From NCBI GenBank assembly GCA_027063075.1, contig JAMOSM010000123.1:1-7331 (forward strand): a DNA stretch of 7,331 nt. Direction: 5' to 3'. The notes beneath the pieces were generated by a model. It was not told the DNA's origin. It was given only the letters and a program-made list of their open reading frames with translations, and searched no databases. Made by a program: the position numbers and the translations under genes. Below are positions 1-6,973 of this stretch, one piece after another. This DNA is from Nautiliaceae bacterium. GTDB taxonomy: Bacteria; Campylobacterota; Campylobacteria; Campylobacterales; Nautiliaceae. How positions within the stretch are numbered: position 1 is the first letter of the stretch; every line of letters begins with the position of its first letter.

Positions 1-102
1 CATTCTACAAGGTCCGCACCAAGGCGCCCAGAAATCTACTACTACTATTTTATTATTTTTTACGATATCTTCAAAATTCTCTCTTGTAATTTCTAATGCC
101 AT
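1..102 (-). CDS. trxA: Thioredoxin, N-terminal part (runs off the left edge)
   Basis: Thioredoxin is a small cytoplasmic dithiol-disulfide oxidoreductase that is reduced by thioredoxin reductase. The 34 visible codons begin [14 protein letters not shown] and lead into a beta strand (residues 19-24, IVVVDF). The active site WAPWCGPCR follows, with the redox cysteines at residues 29 and 32. The spacing from start to active site is that of a standard thioredoxin of about 105 residues; the remaining two-thirds lies beyond the window. The ATG at 102-100 is chosen because AAGGAG (113-108) sits five bases upstream. The gene follows the oxidoreductase operon on the same strand but has its own promoter and is separated from the operon by a terminator. 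The identification is secure; the exact paralogue is not, since only the N-terminus is seen. Confidence 0.93.
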   Translation of the reverse strand, partial: MALEITRENFEDIVKNNKIVVVDFWAPWCGPCRM

Positions 103-127
103 TATATCTCCTTAATTTTTTTATTTT

Positions 128-133
128 ATTATA
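128..133 (-). promoter_or_regulatory. Predicted -10 element of the thioredoxin promoter
   Basis: A perfect TATAAT on the minus strand lies 25 bases before the thioredoxin start codon and is directly preceded by TGTG. No good -35 hexamer is seen at the expected distance. That is usual for campylobacterotal sigma-70 promoters, which rely on AT-rich upstream sequence. Transcription would begin about 120 and give a short leader that holds the AAGGAG site. Confidence 0.6.
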
Positions 134-334
134 CACAAAATTTTTCGATTTATTCATTAACTGAGGCGGTTTTTTTAAATTTTAATGATAAAATAACAAA
201 ATGTATCGCCTGCCATATGATATATCTTTTTTTTCGCTGTTTAAACGGAGTGGAATACATACCAAAATTTAAGTTTCTATAATCTCTTTTGTTTTAGGTA
301 ACTTAAAAATAAAGATAAATCTCAAAGAGGATTT

Positions 335-359
335 AAAAAATAAAAAAGCCCAAAAGGGC
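335..359 (-). terminator. Rho-independent terminator closing the oxidoreductase operon
   Basis: On the minus strand, seven bases after the stop codon of the membrane subunit, GCCC-TTTT-GGGC forms a short hairpin (359-348). It is followed by TTTTTTATTTTTT (347-335). The stem is only four base pairs, so it is modest, but the position and long T tract are typical. The same GCCC/GGGC stem core recurs in the hairpin at 5073-5089. Confidence 0.7.
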
Positions 360-365
360 GGGGGA

Positions 366-1676
366 TTAATGCTCTACATTATCATTAATATTTCTTACAT
401 CAAAAAGTGAATCTAAAATTGAGTAAATTGCGATACCAAGTCCAAAACATCCTATAATGACTAAAACTTCCATTGTATGAGGCGGAATGTATGCCCAAGG
501 AGTAATTTCTGCTAAGTTATAAATTCCTGTAGCTTCAGGACCTTGACCAAATCTGTCACTCATTGGATAAATGTTACCTCCATAAATAAATGCTTGTCTC
601 ATTAAAAATGTTCCAATAATTGCACTTAGAGCACCTGCTAAAATAGCTCCCGGTTTTTTTGTTAAGAAAAGAACTAAAGGAAGTGCAATTCCTAAGATAA
701 TCCATCCCCAATACATCCAGCTAATAGGGCTTCCAGCAACAATTAATCTCATCCATTTCGGATCAACTACCATAAAGTTAATTACTTCGTAAATTGCTGC
801 AAGAGCTATTAATGCAATTCCTATTTTTGCAGCTGTTTGAATCATTTCATTAAAGTAAGGTTTGTTTTTAAGTCCAAGAAATGCAAAAACAATTGCTCCG
901 GCAATTCCAGTCAATGCACCGCTTATTAAGAAATAAATCCAAAGTTGTGGAATATCAGTCCAAAGATGTCTTGGTGTATTTAGATTAAATAAAAGTCCTT
1001 GGATATAAAATTCTGCAAGGTCTATAATAATTCCAAGAATTACTAAAATTCCAGCCACTTTTCTTGCAAGGTCTCTTTTGTTTGTAATAAGAAAATAAAT
1101 TTCAATAAAAGTAAATGGAATATAAATTGAATAAAGTGGTAACATTAACCACATACCACTTTGTGGTTGAGGATTTAAAATCATCCAGTAAATATTAATT
1201 GGGTTACCCCAGTCGCTTGCGATTGAAATCATACCGCCAAGTGCCATTGCAATACCAAAAGTCATAAGCGCCGCTGCAACTTTTGGAGCGATTTTTACAT
1301 GGAAAAGTTCAGCTAGTGCAGTTAAGAAAATAAGTGCGCTACCACCATAAAGCAAATATGTGTATTGAGTAACAAAAATACCCCAAGGTTCAGGCTTTTT
1401 TACTTCTTCTATATGTTCAAGGTGAAAAATCTGTTCTTTTAAAGCTTCTGCTATTGCCTTTAGATGTTCGCTGCTGCCTCCTGCTGCTGCTATAACATCG
1501 TGATTATTTACAAAAAGATGAAAAAATCTAAGTCCATAAAGTTGTATCCATCCTATTACTCCAATTGCTATTAATATATATGCTACAAGCATTGTCTTAT
1601 TAAAAAGTAATTCTTTTAGGCTAACTTTTTTAATATTAAGCCCACAGCATTGTGTATATTGAGTGTTTGCTGCCAT
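366..1676 (-). CDS. NrfD/PsrC-family membrane subunit of a molybdopterin oxidoreductase
   Basis: This is the integral membrane anchor that oxidises menaquinol (or another quinol) and passes electrons to the ferredoxin subunit. The 436-residue protein has about ten hydrophobic segments, near 29-48, 104-124, 133-153, 175-197, 206-228, 244-268, 284-303, 320-338, 344-362 and 401-420. A polar loop of about 55 residues lies between the first two. Near the end, Arg360 and the PPHTMEV stretch (399-405) resemble the Arg and P-x-x-x-E features of ten-helix NrfD/HybB-type proteins. It is longer than the roughly 316-residue Wolinella PsrC. The start is supported by AAGGAG, which overlaps the stop codon of the upstream ferredoxin gene; only nine bases separate the two genes, implying translational coupling. 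It is the last gene of the operon. Family assignment is firm; the quinone and enzyme substrate are inferred. Confidence 0.92.
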   Translation of the reverse strand: MAANTQYTQCCGLNIKKVSLKELLFNKTMLVAYILIAIGVIGWIQLYGLRFFHLFVNNHDVIAAAGGSSEHLKAIAEALKEQIFHLEHIEEVKKPEPWGIFVTQYTYLLYGGSALIFLTALAELFHVKIAPKVAAALMTFGIAMALGGMISIASDWGNPINIYWMILNPQPQSGMWLMLPLYSIYIPFTFIEIYFLITNKRDLARKVAGILVILGIIIDLAEFYIQGLLFNLNTPRHLWTDIPQLWIYFLISGALTGIAGAIVFAFLGLKNKPYFNEMIQTAAKIGIALIALAAIYEVINFMVVDPKWMRLIVAGSPISWMYWGWIILGIALPLVLFLTKKPGAILAGALSAIIGTFLMRQAFIYGGNIYPMSDRFGQGPEATGIYNLAEITPWAYIPPHTMEVLVIIGCFGLGIAIYSILDSLFDVRNINDNVEH

Positions 1677-1685
1677 AATAGCTCC

Positions 1686-2357
1686 TTATGCTTTTTTCCA
1701 CTCAGGTTTTTTAGCCTGAGCAGCTGCTTCATATTTAGGTTTAAACTCATCCCATTTATGTAATGTAATACCTTCTCCAAGAGTTCTTTTTCTAAACTCT
1801 ACATCTTCCGGTGCAAGATAGAAAAGTTTTGGAAGGGTTCCTTCATTTTCTTTAAGAACGAAAAATTCTCTTTCTTTAAGAAGTTTTACAATATCAGAAT
1901 CTTCATCTTCTAAATCACCAAATGTTCTAACTTTTGTAGGACATGTTGCACTACAAGCTGTAGTTCCGTATTCCTGAATTCTTCCATCACAGAATGTACA
2001 TTTATCAACTGCGTGTCTTGTTTCATCGACAAATCTTGCCTCATAAGGACACGCTTCCATACAACCTTTACAGATAATACACATATCATAATCAACTTTT
2101 ACTATTCCACCTTCTGCAAAGTGACTTGCCCCTGTTGGACAAACAGTTACACATGGTGCATCAATACAGTGGTTACATTGAGATGGGTAAAAGTTTAAAA
2201 AAACGTCTGCTAAAGTCTCTCCGCCTTCAACAATTCCTACCCAAATTCTTTGTTTATCAGCACCAAGCATTACTCCATTTTCGTCTTTACACGCTACTTC
2301 GCATGCTCTACAATCTATACAGTTTTGATATTCAAGTGCTATTGCATAGTTTGCCAT
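1686..2357 (-). CDS. psrB: PsrB-like 4Fe-4S ferredoxin electron-transfer subunit
   Basis: This is the electron-transfer subunit that links the membrane quinol oxidase to the molybdenum catalytic subunit. The 223-residue protein holds 16 cysteines in four groups: C13/16/19/23, C61/64/69/73, C93/96/99/103 and C120/123/135/139. This is the usual four-cluster pattern of DmsB, PsrB, PhsB and NrfC proteins, including the wide spacing within the last group. No signal peptide is present, as expected for a partner carried out with the Tat-exported catalytic subunit. The ATG is preceded by AAAGGTG, which forms the last codons of the upstream gene; the intergenic gap is three bases, so the two are translationally coupled. 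The family is certain. The symbol psrB reflects similarity of layout, since PhsB- or TtrB-type roles look alike at this level. Confidence 0.93.
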   Translation of the reverse strand: MANYAIALEYQNCIDCRACEVACKDENGVMLGADKQRIWVGIVEGGETLADVFLNFYPSQCNHCIDAPCVTVCPTGASHFAEGGIVKVDYDMCIICKGCMEACPYEARFVDETRHAVDKCTFCDGRIQEYGTTACSATCPTKVRTFGDLEDEDSDIVKLLKEREFFVLKENEGTLPKLFYLAPEDVEFRKRTLGEGITLHKWDEFKPKYEAAAQAKKPEWKKA

Positions 2358-2360
2358 GGC

Positions 2361-5018
2361 TTACACCTTTCTTATTTTTACAAAAGTTTCGTTCATACTG
2401 CTTGCTCCGATAAACGGATCAATTCTGTCTTCAGCAATCTGAGCCTGAGATACTCCATTGTCATATCCAAGAGTAAATAGTTTAGACTGGCTTCCAAGAC
2501 CTGTTGCAATAAATATAGTGTCTTTTCTGATTCTTTTTGTAGGATATACTTTTCCTCTGACTTTATATCCTTGTCTGTTTGTAAGTTCTACTTCATCTTT
2601 GAATTTAACTCCAAGCTCAAGAGCTAACTCATCATTAATCCAGATATAGTTGTAATTCATTAAATCAAGCAGTAAATAGTTGTTTGGATGTGAGCTTTGA
2701 GTAAAATATCCGTGTCTTCCTATTACAAGTCTAACTTCGTTATTTTTTGGCTCTTCAAACATACTGTTGCGCCATTTAGGAAGGTCTGTAACAGTTTCGC
2801 TCTCTCCTGTTATAGGGTTTTTGAATTTTTTACCTGCAATATTTTTAAGCGAGAGTTTTATGAATTTACCTTTTTTAGGCACTATACAGTAATCTTCTGG
2901 AAGAGTACAGTATTTTTTGTATAGTTCGTAAATAAGAACGTTTTTATTAGGCACATCTTTTTTAAATACTTTTAAATGTTCGTCAATAAGTCCTGCTTCA
3001 ATAGCTTTTTCAATTCCCGGCCAATAAACTCCGTATTCTTTTAGAATCTCAGCAGCTTTTTTGCCATAAAGCTCTTCCATAACCTCTTCATTAAATTCTT
3101 CTGGAGTTTTTTCATAAGCAGCACTTAGTTTAAATGTTGAAATATCAAGGTTGTCTTCTCCTGCCCATTCAAGAATAGCTTTTACAAGTTCTTCATCTTT
3201 TATATCGGCTTTTAATTTCTCTTCGTCTATTTCAAAATCATCTGTTAAATATTTAGCTAAATTAAAATCTTTTGGAAGTTCAACTCCAAGCTCGTCAGCA
3301 TCCCACGTATATTTAAATGTAATAGCTGCTAAATCTTTTTCAACTTTTTCGCTAAGCTCTTTCATTATATTATAAAGAGGTTTTGTTTTATATAGAGGTT
3401 TTGCTGCTGCCCATCTACATCCTATCATAGGTTCTCTTAATGTTCCAAAGCTTTTTAGAGGTGAAGTTCTTTCAAGATATACAGTATCTGGTAAGATAAC
3501 ATCAGCATACATTGCAGTATCGTTTGGTAAAATATCAATTACTACAACTAAATCCATTGTATCAAACATTTTTTCAGTTTTTTCTCTACCAGGTACTGAT
3601 TGAATTGGATTTTCTCTGTAAATAAACATTCCTCTAACCGGATATGCATTTTCTGGCAGTTTTTCGCCTTTTTTCCATTTAGTATTAATATCAAGTACTG
3701 TGTTTCTAAAAATCTGCCAGCTACCTTTTCCAGGGTTGATTAGCGGATATTCGCCTTTTGGAAGAAGGGCTAAATCAATTCTTGGTTTTGCATTATCATA
3801 AATAGGAAAATCTTCATATTCATATTTTTCAGCTTTTAAACCTCTGTTTAAAAGTACTCCACCAGGTCTATTAACACATCCGTGAAGTGCGTTAAAGATT
3901 GCTTGAGCACGTCTGAATTCAAAATCTTGAAAATACCAAGTAGATTTTCTGCTTCTGTAACAGTTTGCAGCACCTTGATATTTTTCTGCCGCTTCAGCAA
4001 ACTCTTCAGTAATTCTTCTTATTGTATCAGCAGGAATTTCAGTAATTTTACTTGCCCACTCAGGTGTATATTTACTACCTTCACCGGTTGTGAAATATGC
4101 TTCAAGTTCTTCAAGTCCGTTGGCATATTTTGATAAATATTCTGATTTATAAGGTGTTTTGTGAAGTCCGCTGTTAATTGTATGGTTAATCATTGCAAGC
4201 ATAAGAGCTAAGTCTGTTCCGGGCTTTATTGGAATAAACTCGTCTGCCTGAGCGGCTGTGTTTGTATATCTTACATCAACATAAACAACTTTAGCACCTC
4301 TTTTGTGTGTTTTTCTAAATAGGTCTAACGTATCTGGAGTAACAATTGCCTCAGCTCTGTTTGCTCCAAGCATTAAAACATATTTACTCTTTTCAAAATC
4401 AGCACTTCCCCAGCTGCCGTAAATTAATTTGTTTGCAATAAATGCTGGTGCAAAACAGGTTGTGAAGTGGTCTACGAAGTTATTACTTCCTACTCCGTCT
4501 TTAAATGTGGCAAAAAGCGGCTCTTCTGCCCCGGCTCCCGCACCAAAAGCTATTGCACTTCTGTTGTCTTTTTCTTCATCAAGAATTTTTACCATCTTTT
4601 CTCTTATGTATTCATATGCTTCTTCCCACGTTACTTCTTTAAATTTACCTTCTCCTCTTTTGCCTACTCTAATCATAGGCCCTTTTAGTCTGTCAGGGTC
4701 GTAAGCTGCCGCAATTCCGGCATTTCCTCTTGCACACGCAAAGTTTCTGCTTTTTGTAAATAGAGGGTTTGGGTCAAGCTTTGTGATTTTTCCATTAACG
4801 TTTCTTGCAATAAATCCGCACATATTAACACACATTCCACAAAAAGTAGGCGTGTATTTTGCGTTTTTAATTTCCTCTTCTTTTTTCATTTTAGCATTTT
4901 CTGCATCCTCATATGGACTTAGAGCAAATGCAGAAGTAGATGCTAAAGATACTCCTGCAGCAACTCCTGCAGAACCTTTTAGAAAACTTCTTCTTTTTAA
5001 GTCTATTATTTCAGACAT
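2361..5018 (-). CDS. psrA: PsrA/PhsA-like molybdopterin oxidoreductase, Tat-exported catalytic subunit
   Basis: This is the periplasmic catalytic subunit of a molybdenum bis-MGD enzyme, probably reducing polysulfide, thiosulfate or a related sulfur compound. It begins with a Tat signal (RRSFLKG, residues 9-15) and a likely cleavage site after SAFA (residue 32). A [4Fe-4S] motif C60-x2-C63-x3-C67-x27-C95 follows. Cys188, in the stretch VDHFTTCFAP, is the likely molybdenum ligand. The molybdopterin-binding core runs to about residue 540. The molydopterin dinucleotide-binding C-terminal domain starts near 760 (RLVIGRHGYF). At 885 residues it is longer than Wolinella PsrA (about 765), mainly through a Lys/Glu-rich stretch near 550-750. 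AAAGGAG precedes the ATG. It heads the operon with the ferredoxin and NrfD subunits. Tetrathionate, arsenate or other reductases of the same superfamily cannot be excluded. Confidence 0.9.
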   Translation of the reverse strand: MSEIIDLKRRSFLKGSAGVAAGVSLASTSAFALSPYEDAENAKMKKEEEIKNAKYTPTFCGMCVNMCGFIARNVNGKITKLDPNPLFTKSRNFACARGNAGIAAAYDPDRLKGPMIRVGKRGEGKFKEVTWEEAYEYIREKMVKILDEEKDNRSAIAFGAGAGAEEPLFATFKDGVGSNNFVDHFTTCFAPAFIANKLIYGSWGSADFEKSKYVLMLGANRAEAIVTPDTLDLFRKTHKRGAKVVYVDVRYTNTAAQADEFIPIKPGTDLALMLAMINHTINSGLHKTPYKSEYLSKYANGLEELEAYFTTGEGSKYTPEWASKITEIPADTIRRITEEFAEAAEKYQGAANCYRSRKSTWYFQDFEFRRAQAIFNALHGCVNRPGGVLLNRGLKAEKYEYEDFPIYDNAKPRIDLALLPKGEYPLINPGKGSWQIFRNTVLDINTKWKKGEKLPENAYPVRGMFIYRENPIQSVPGREKTEKMFDTMDLVVVIDILPNDTAMYADVILPDTVYLERTSPLKSFGTLREPMIGCRWAAAKPLYKTKPLYNIMKELSEKVEKDLAAITFKYTWDADELGVELPKDFNLAKYLTDDFEIDEEKLKADIKDEELVKAILEWAGEDNLDISTFKLSAAYEKTPEEFNEEVMEELYGKKAAEILKEYGVYWPGIEKAIEAGLIDEHLKVFKKDVPNKNVLIYELYKKYCTLPEDYCIVPKKGKFIKLSLKNIAGKKFKNPITGESETVTDLPKWRNSMFEEPKNNEVRLVIGRHGYFTQSSHPNNYLLLDLMNYNYIWINDELALELGVKFKDEVELTNRQGYKVRGKVYPTKRIRKDTIFIATGLGSQSKLFTLGYDNGVSQAQIAEDRIDPFIGASSMNETFVKIRKV

Positions 5019-5046
5019 CTACTCTCCTTTTTTGAAATTACAATGA

Positions 5047-5074
5047 ATTATATTAAATTAAAGTTAAAAATCAA
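5047..5074 (-). promoter_or_regulatory. Predicted sigma-70-type promoter of the oxidoreductase operon
   Basis: On the minus strand TTGATT (5074-5069) and TATAAT (5052-5047) are separated by 16 bases, close to the sigma-70 consensus. Transcription would start near 5040, leaving a leader of about 20 bases that contains AAAGGAG before the catalytic subunit's ATG. The -35 hexamer overlaps the end of the upstream terminator hairpin. This suggests that the operon can be transcribed independently of the porin gene. Confidence 0.6.
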
Positions 5075-5089
5075 GCCCAAAAAGGGCTT
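5066..5089 (-). terminator. Hairpin terminator after the DUF3373 outer-membrane protein gene
   Basis: On the minus strand AAGCCC-TTTTT-GGGCTT forms a perfect six-pair stem with a five-base loop (5089-5073), followed by GATTTTT. It lies 17 bases after the stop codon of the porin-like gene. It would end or attenuate transcription from upstream before the oxidoreductase operon. Confidence 0.75.
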
Positions 5090-5106
5090 ATAAGAAAAAA
5101 TTATTA

Positions 5107-6499
5107 TTAGAAGTTGTATCTAATATAAGCTCTTATATCTTTTGCGTCTTTTATAGCTGTTTGCATATTGTCTACATCTACAGGAGTTCCATCATCTCCA
5201 AAGAATGCATTACTTCCAGTGTAGTCGTATTTTATGATAGTTGCTCTAACTCCCCAAGTTAAATGAGGAATAATTACTCCGTTATAATATACTTCATAAG
5301 CTTTACCTCTAACAGCTGCAATACTTCCAATTAGAGTATCTTCTGCGTATGTCATACTTCTGTAGTATTTGCTTCCTTTTATGAAGTTAAAGCCCCATCT
5401 TCCATCATCGCCAGCTGGCATATCAGCACCAATCCACCAAGAAGTTCCTGTTTTACTATCATCGCTTCCAAGCATGTTATTATTATGAGGAATAGTTTTA
5501 GAGAGTGCAAAAGAGATAAATGCATTTGTATCATCTAAATAATCATTTATTCCATCTCCAATTCCAGCAGCTTTAAATACTGCGTTAAATCCAAAATAAT
5601 CTCCTGCATCTTTCATAGTATCTGGCTTTTTATCTTTATCAGTATCATACATACCTTTTACATTCCAAGCTTTTACAGTCTCAGTCCATAAGGCGTATTG
5701 CCCATCATCATATGGAACAAAAATCATTCCAAAAAAGTCATTAATTTTTAAACTATCATCTTTATCATATGGATATTGAGTGAATTTTCCACTATTTGGA
5801 GAATATCCTCTTCCAGCGCAGAATTTAAGCCAAGTTCCCCATTCTTCAAATTTTTCTGACTTTTGAGCAAAAAAATCATTTTTTATTTGAAGGCTCATTC
5901 CGTCAAATTCAAGGTTAATTAAGTGAGCAAGTGGAGAATTTGCATGTTCATCTCCTGCACGAAAATGAGCTGGATATCCTTCAGTTGCAGGTCTTCTTCC
6001 TGCACTAAACATAAATTCATTATTTTCACCAAAATAGTAGTTGAAAAATGCCTGAGATACTCTTAAAGATGTATCATCTGGCGTTTCGTTTGCTGTCCAG
6101 TTAGAGTTATCGTATCCAAGAGTTTGCATTGCGCTATTTACAGGTTTTCCATCCATTCCATAGATGTTGTTTGCTTCAATTTGAAGTGTTGCTTTTAGAT
6201 TATCGCTTGGTTTTGCAACTGCTGTTAGTCTAACTCTATTTGATAAAATATTGTTTGCTTTTTTATTACCATTTGTTAGTTTATAGTTAATAATATCAAT
6301 GCTTGAACGAAGGTCATAACTCCAAAATAAATGGTTATTCGCTGCAATAGGATTTACTTTTTTTTTGGTTTGAAATAGCCATTTGTTTTAATTGCTGTAC
6401 CTGTTTTTCAAGTTGTTTGATTTTTGCTTCTAAATCAGCTGAAGTTGATTGTGCGAATAAAGCACCTACTGCTAATGCAGAAATAGCTAATTTTTTCAT
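5107..6499 (-). CDS. DUF3373-family outer-membrane beta-barrel (porin-like) protein, frame broken in an A9 tract
   Basis: The intended product is an outer-membrane barrel of about 463 residues. It has a signal peptide (MKKLAISALAVGALFAQSTSA) and a short coiled coil rich in Lys/Gln/Leu (about residues 22-40). The barrel region contains GRRPATEG (about 167-174 in restored numbering) and ends in RYNF, with the C-terminal Phe typical of outer-membrane barrels. I recognise the SxGRRP...SPLxHxINxEFDG pattern as DUF3373, common in Campylobacterota. AAGGAG precedes the ATG at 6499. As written, a run of nine A (6366-6358 on the coding strand) shifts the frame and the first part stops after 54 codons (TAA 6337-6335). 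With eight A the frame is open from 6499 to 5107. The longest uninterrupted ATG-started piece is 5107-6156. The gene ends in three consecutive in-frame TAA codons. A substrate-channel role for the neighbouring reductase is inferred. Confidence 0.8.
6358..6366 (-). other. A9 homopolymer causing a +1 frame break in the porin-like gene
   Basis: The coding strand has nine consecutive A after AACC. One fewer would join residue 47 (…SNQKK) to the downstream frame beginning VNPIAANNHLFW, which continues for 67 sense codons to the Met at 6156 and on to the barrel. Nine A is long enough for polymerase slippage, phase variation or a sequencing error; the sequence alone cannot separate these. Confidence 0.85.
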
Positions 6500-6549
6500 A
6501 TTTTACTCCTTAAGTTTTTTTTGATGAATGAAAGAAAAAGAGGGGAAGA

Positions 6550-6894
6550 TTAAGAACAACCTGCCGGAATTTTACCTTCCATAATTCCTACTAAAAAGTC
6601 TTCAAGGTCTTTTAATTTCCCTTTTTTTATGATTTTTTCAATACCTTTTGCTGCTTTTGGATCTATTTGTTTAGCTTTTTCAATAAGAGGTTTTCCGTTG
6701 TCTTTAAAAAGAGCTTTTAGTTCATCTACGTTACTTACTCCAAGTGCTTTTATAAACTGAGTCGATTTAAGATGTGCTTTTCTTTTTACATACTTATTAT
6801 AGTATTTAAACCCTTTGTTATAATCAGCCATTGCAACGCTTACACTAAGACCTGCAACTACAGCTGCTCCTACTAATAGTTTTGCTAGTTTCAT
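6550..6894 (-). CDS. Small Lys-rich exported protein with a single penultimate cysteine
   Basis: Function is unknown. The 114-residue product has a clear Sec signal peptide (residues 1-23, cleavage after AMA) and a mature chain of about 91 residues starting DYNKGFKYY. The mature chain is very rich in lysine, probably mostly helical, and has no CxxCH heme motif. Its only cysteine is residue 113 of 114, in the ending GKIPAGCS. The layout recalls, from memory, small campylobacterotal periplasmic proteins often labelled cytochrome c-like that begin DYxKGxKxY and end near GNVPSC; that link is tentative. The ATG is supported by AAAGGAG (6906-6900), five bases upstream. The porin-like gene follows after 50 bases, so co-transcription is likely. 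The single exposed C-terminal cysteine next to a PsrABC-type operon suggests, but does not show, a sulfur-binding or carrier role. Confidence 0.85.
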   Translation of the reverse strand: MKLAKLLVGAAVVAGLSVSVAMADYNKGFKYYNKYVKRKAHLKSTQFIKALGVSNVDELKALFKDNGKPLIEKAKQIDPKAAKGIEKIIKKGKLKDLEDFLVGIMEGKIPAGCS

Positions 6895-6928
6895 ATATTC
6901 TCCTTTAACTTATTTTTAATAACTTCAA

Positions 6929-6934
6929 ATTATA
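6929..6934 (-). promoter_or_regulatory. Predicted -10 element for the small exported protein and the porin-like gene
   Basis: A perfect TATAAT on the minus strand, preceded by GGGA, lies 34 bases before the start codon. No clear -35 hexamer is seen at 16-18 bases; the upstream sequence is A/T-rich. The inferred transcript would begin near 6922 and read through the small gene into the porin-like gene, as no convincing hairpin lies in the 50-bp gap between them. Confidence 0.5.
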
Positions 6935-6973
6935 TCCCGTTTATTCTTAAATTTTCCTTAAATTAATAAAAAT

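Noticed and set aside
161..180. GAGGCGG followed by a T run, suggesting a plus-strand terminator
   Set aside because: No complementary left arm (CCGCC or similar) lies upstream at hairpin distance, and no plus-strand gene ends here.
201..272. A 23-codon plus-strand open frame starting MYRLPYDISFF in the left intergenic region
   Set aside because: No ribosome binding site precedes the ATG, the length is within chance expectation, and it overlaps another equally open frame. I see no support for translation.
1910..2095. A 61-codon minus-strand frame inside the ferredoxin subunit gene
   Set aside because: It is a shifted frame of the 16-cysteine ferredoxin, whose own frame is certain.
2013..5046. 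Several plus-strand open frames of 60-95 codons lying opposite the ferredoxin and molybdoenzyme genes
   Set aside because: They lie antisense to strongly supported genes, lack ribosome binding sites, and have the Ser/Phe/Cys-rich composition expected of reverse frames in AT-rich genes.
6550..6894. Annotation of the small exported protein as a c-type cytochrome
   Set aside because: There is no CxxCH motif and only one cysteine, so covalent heme attachment of the usual kind is not possible.
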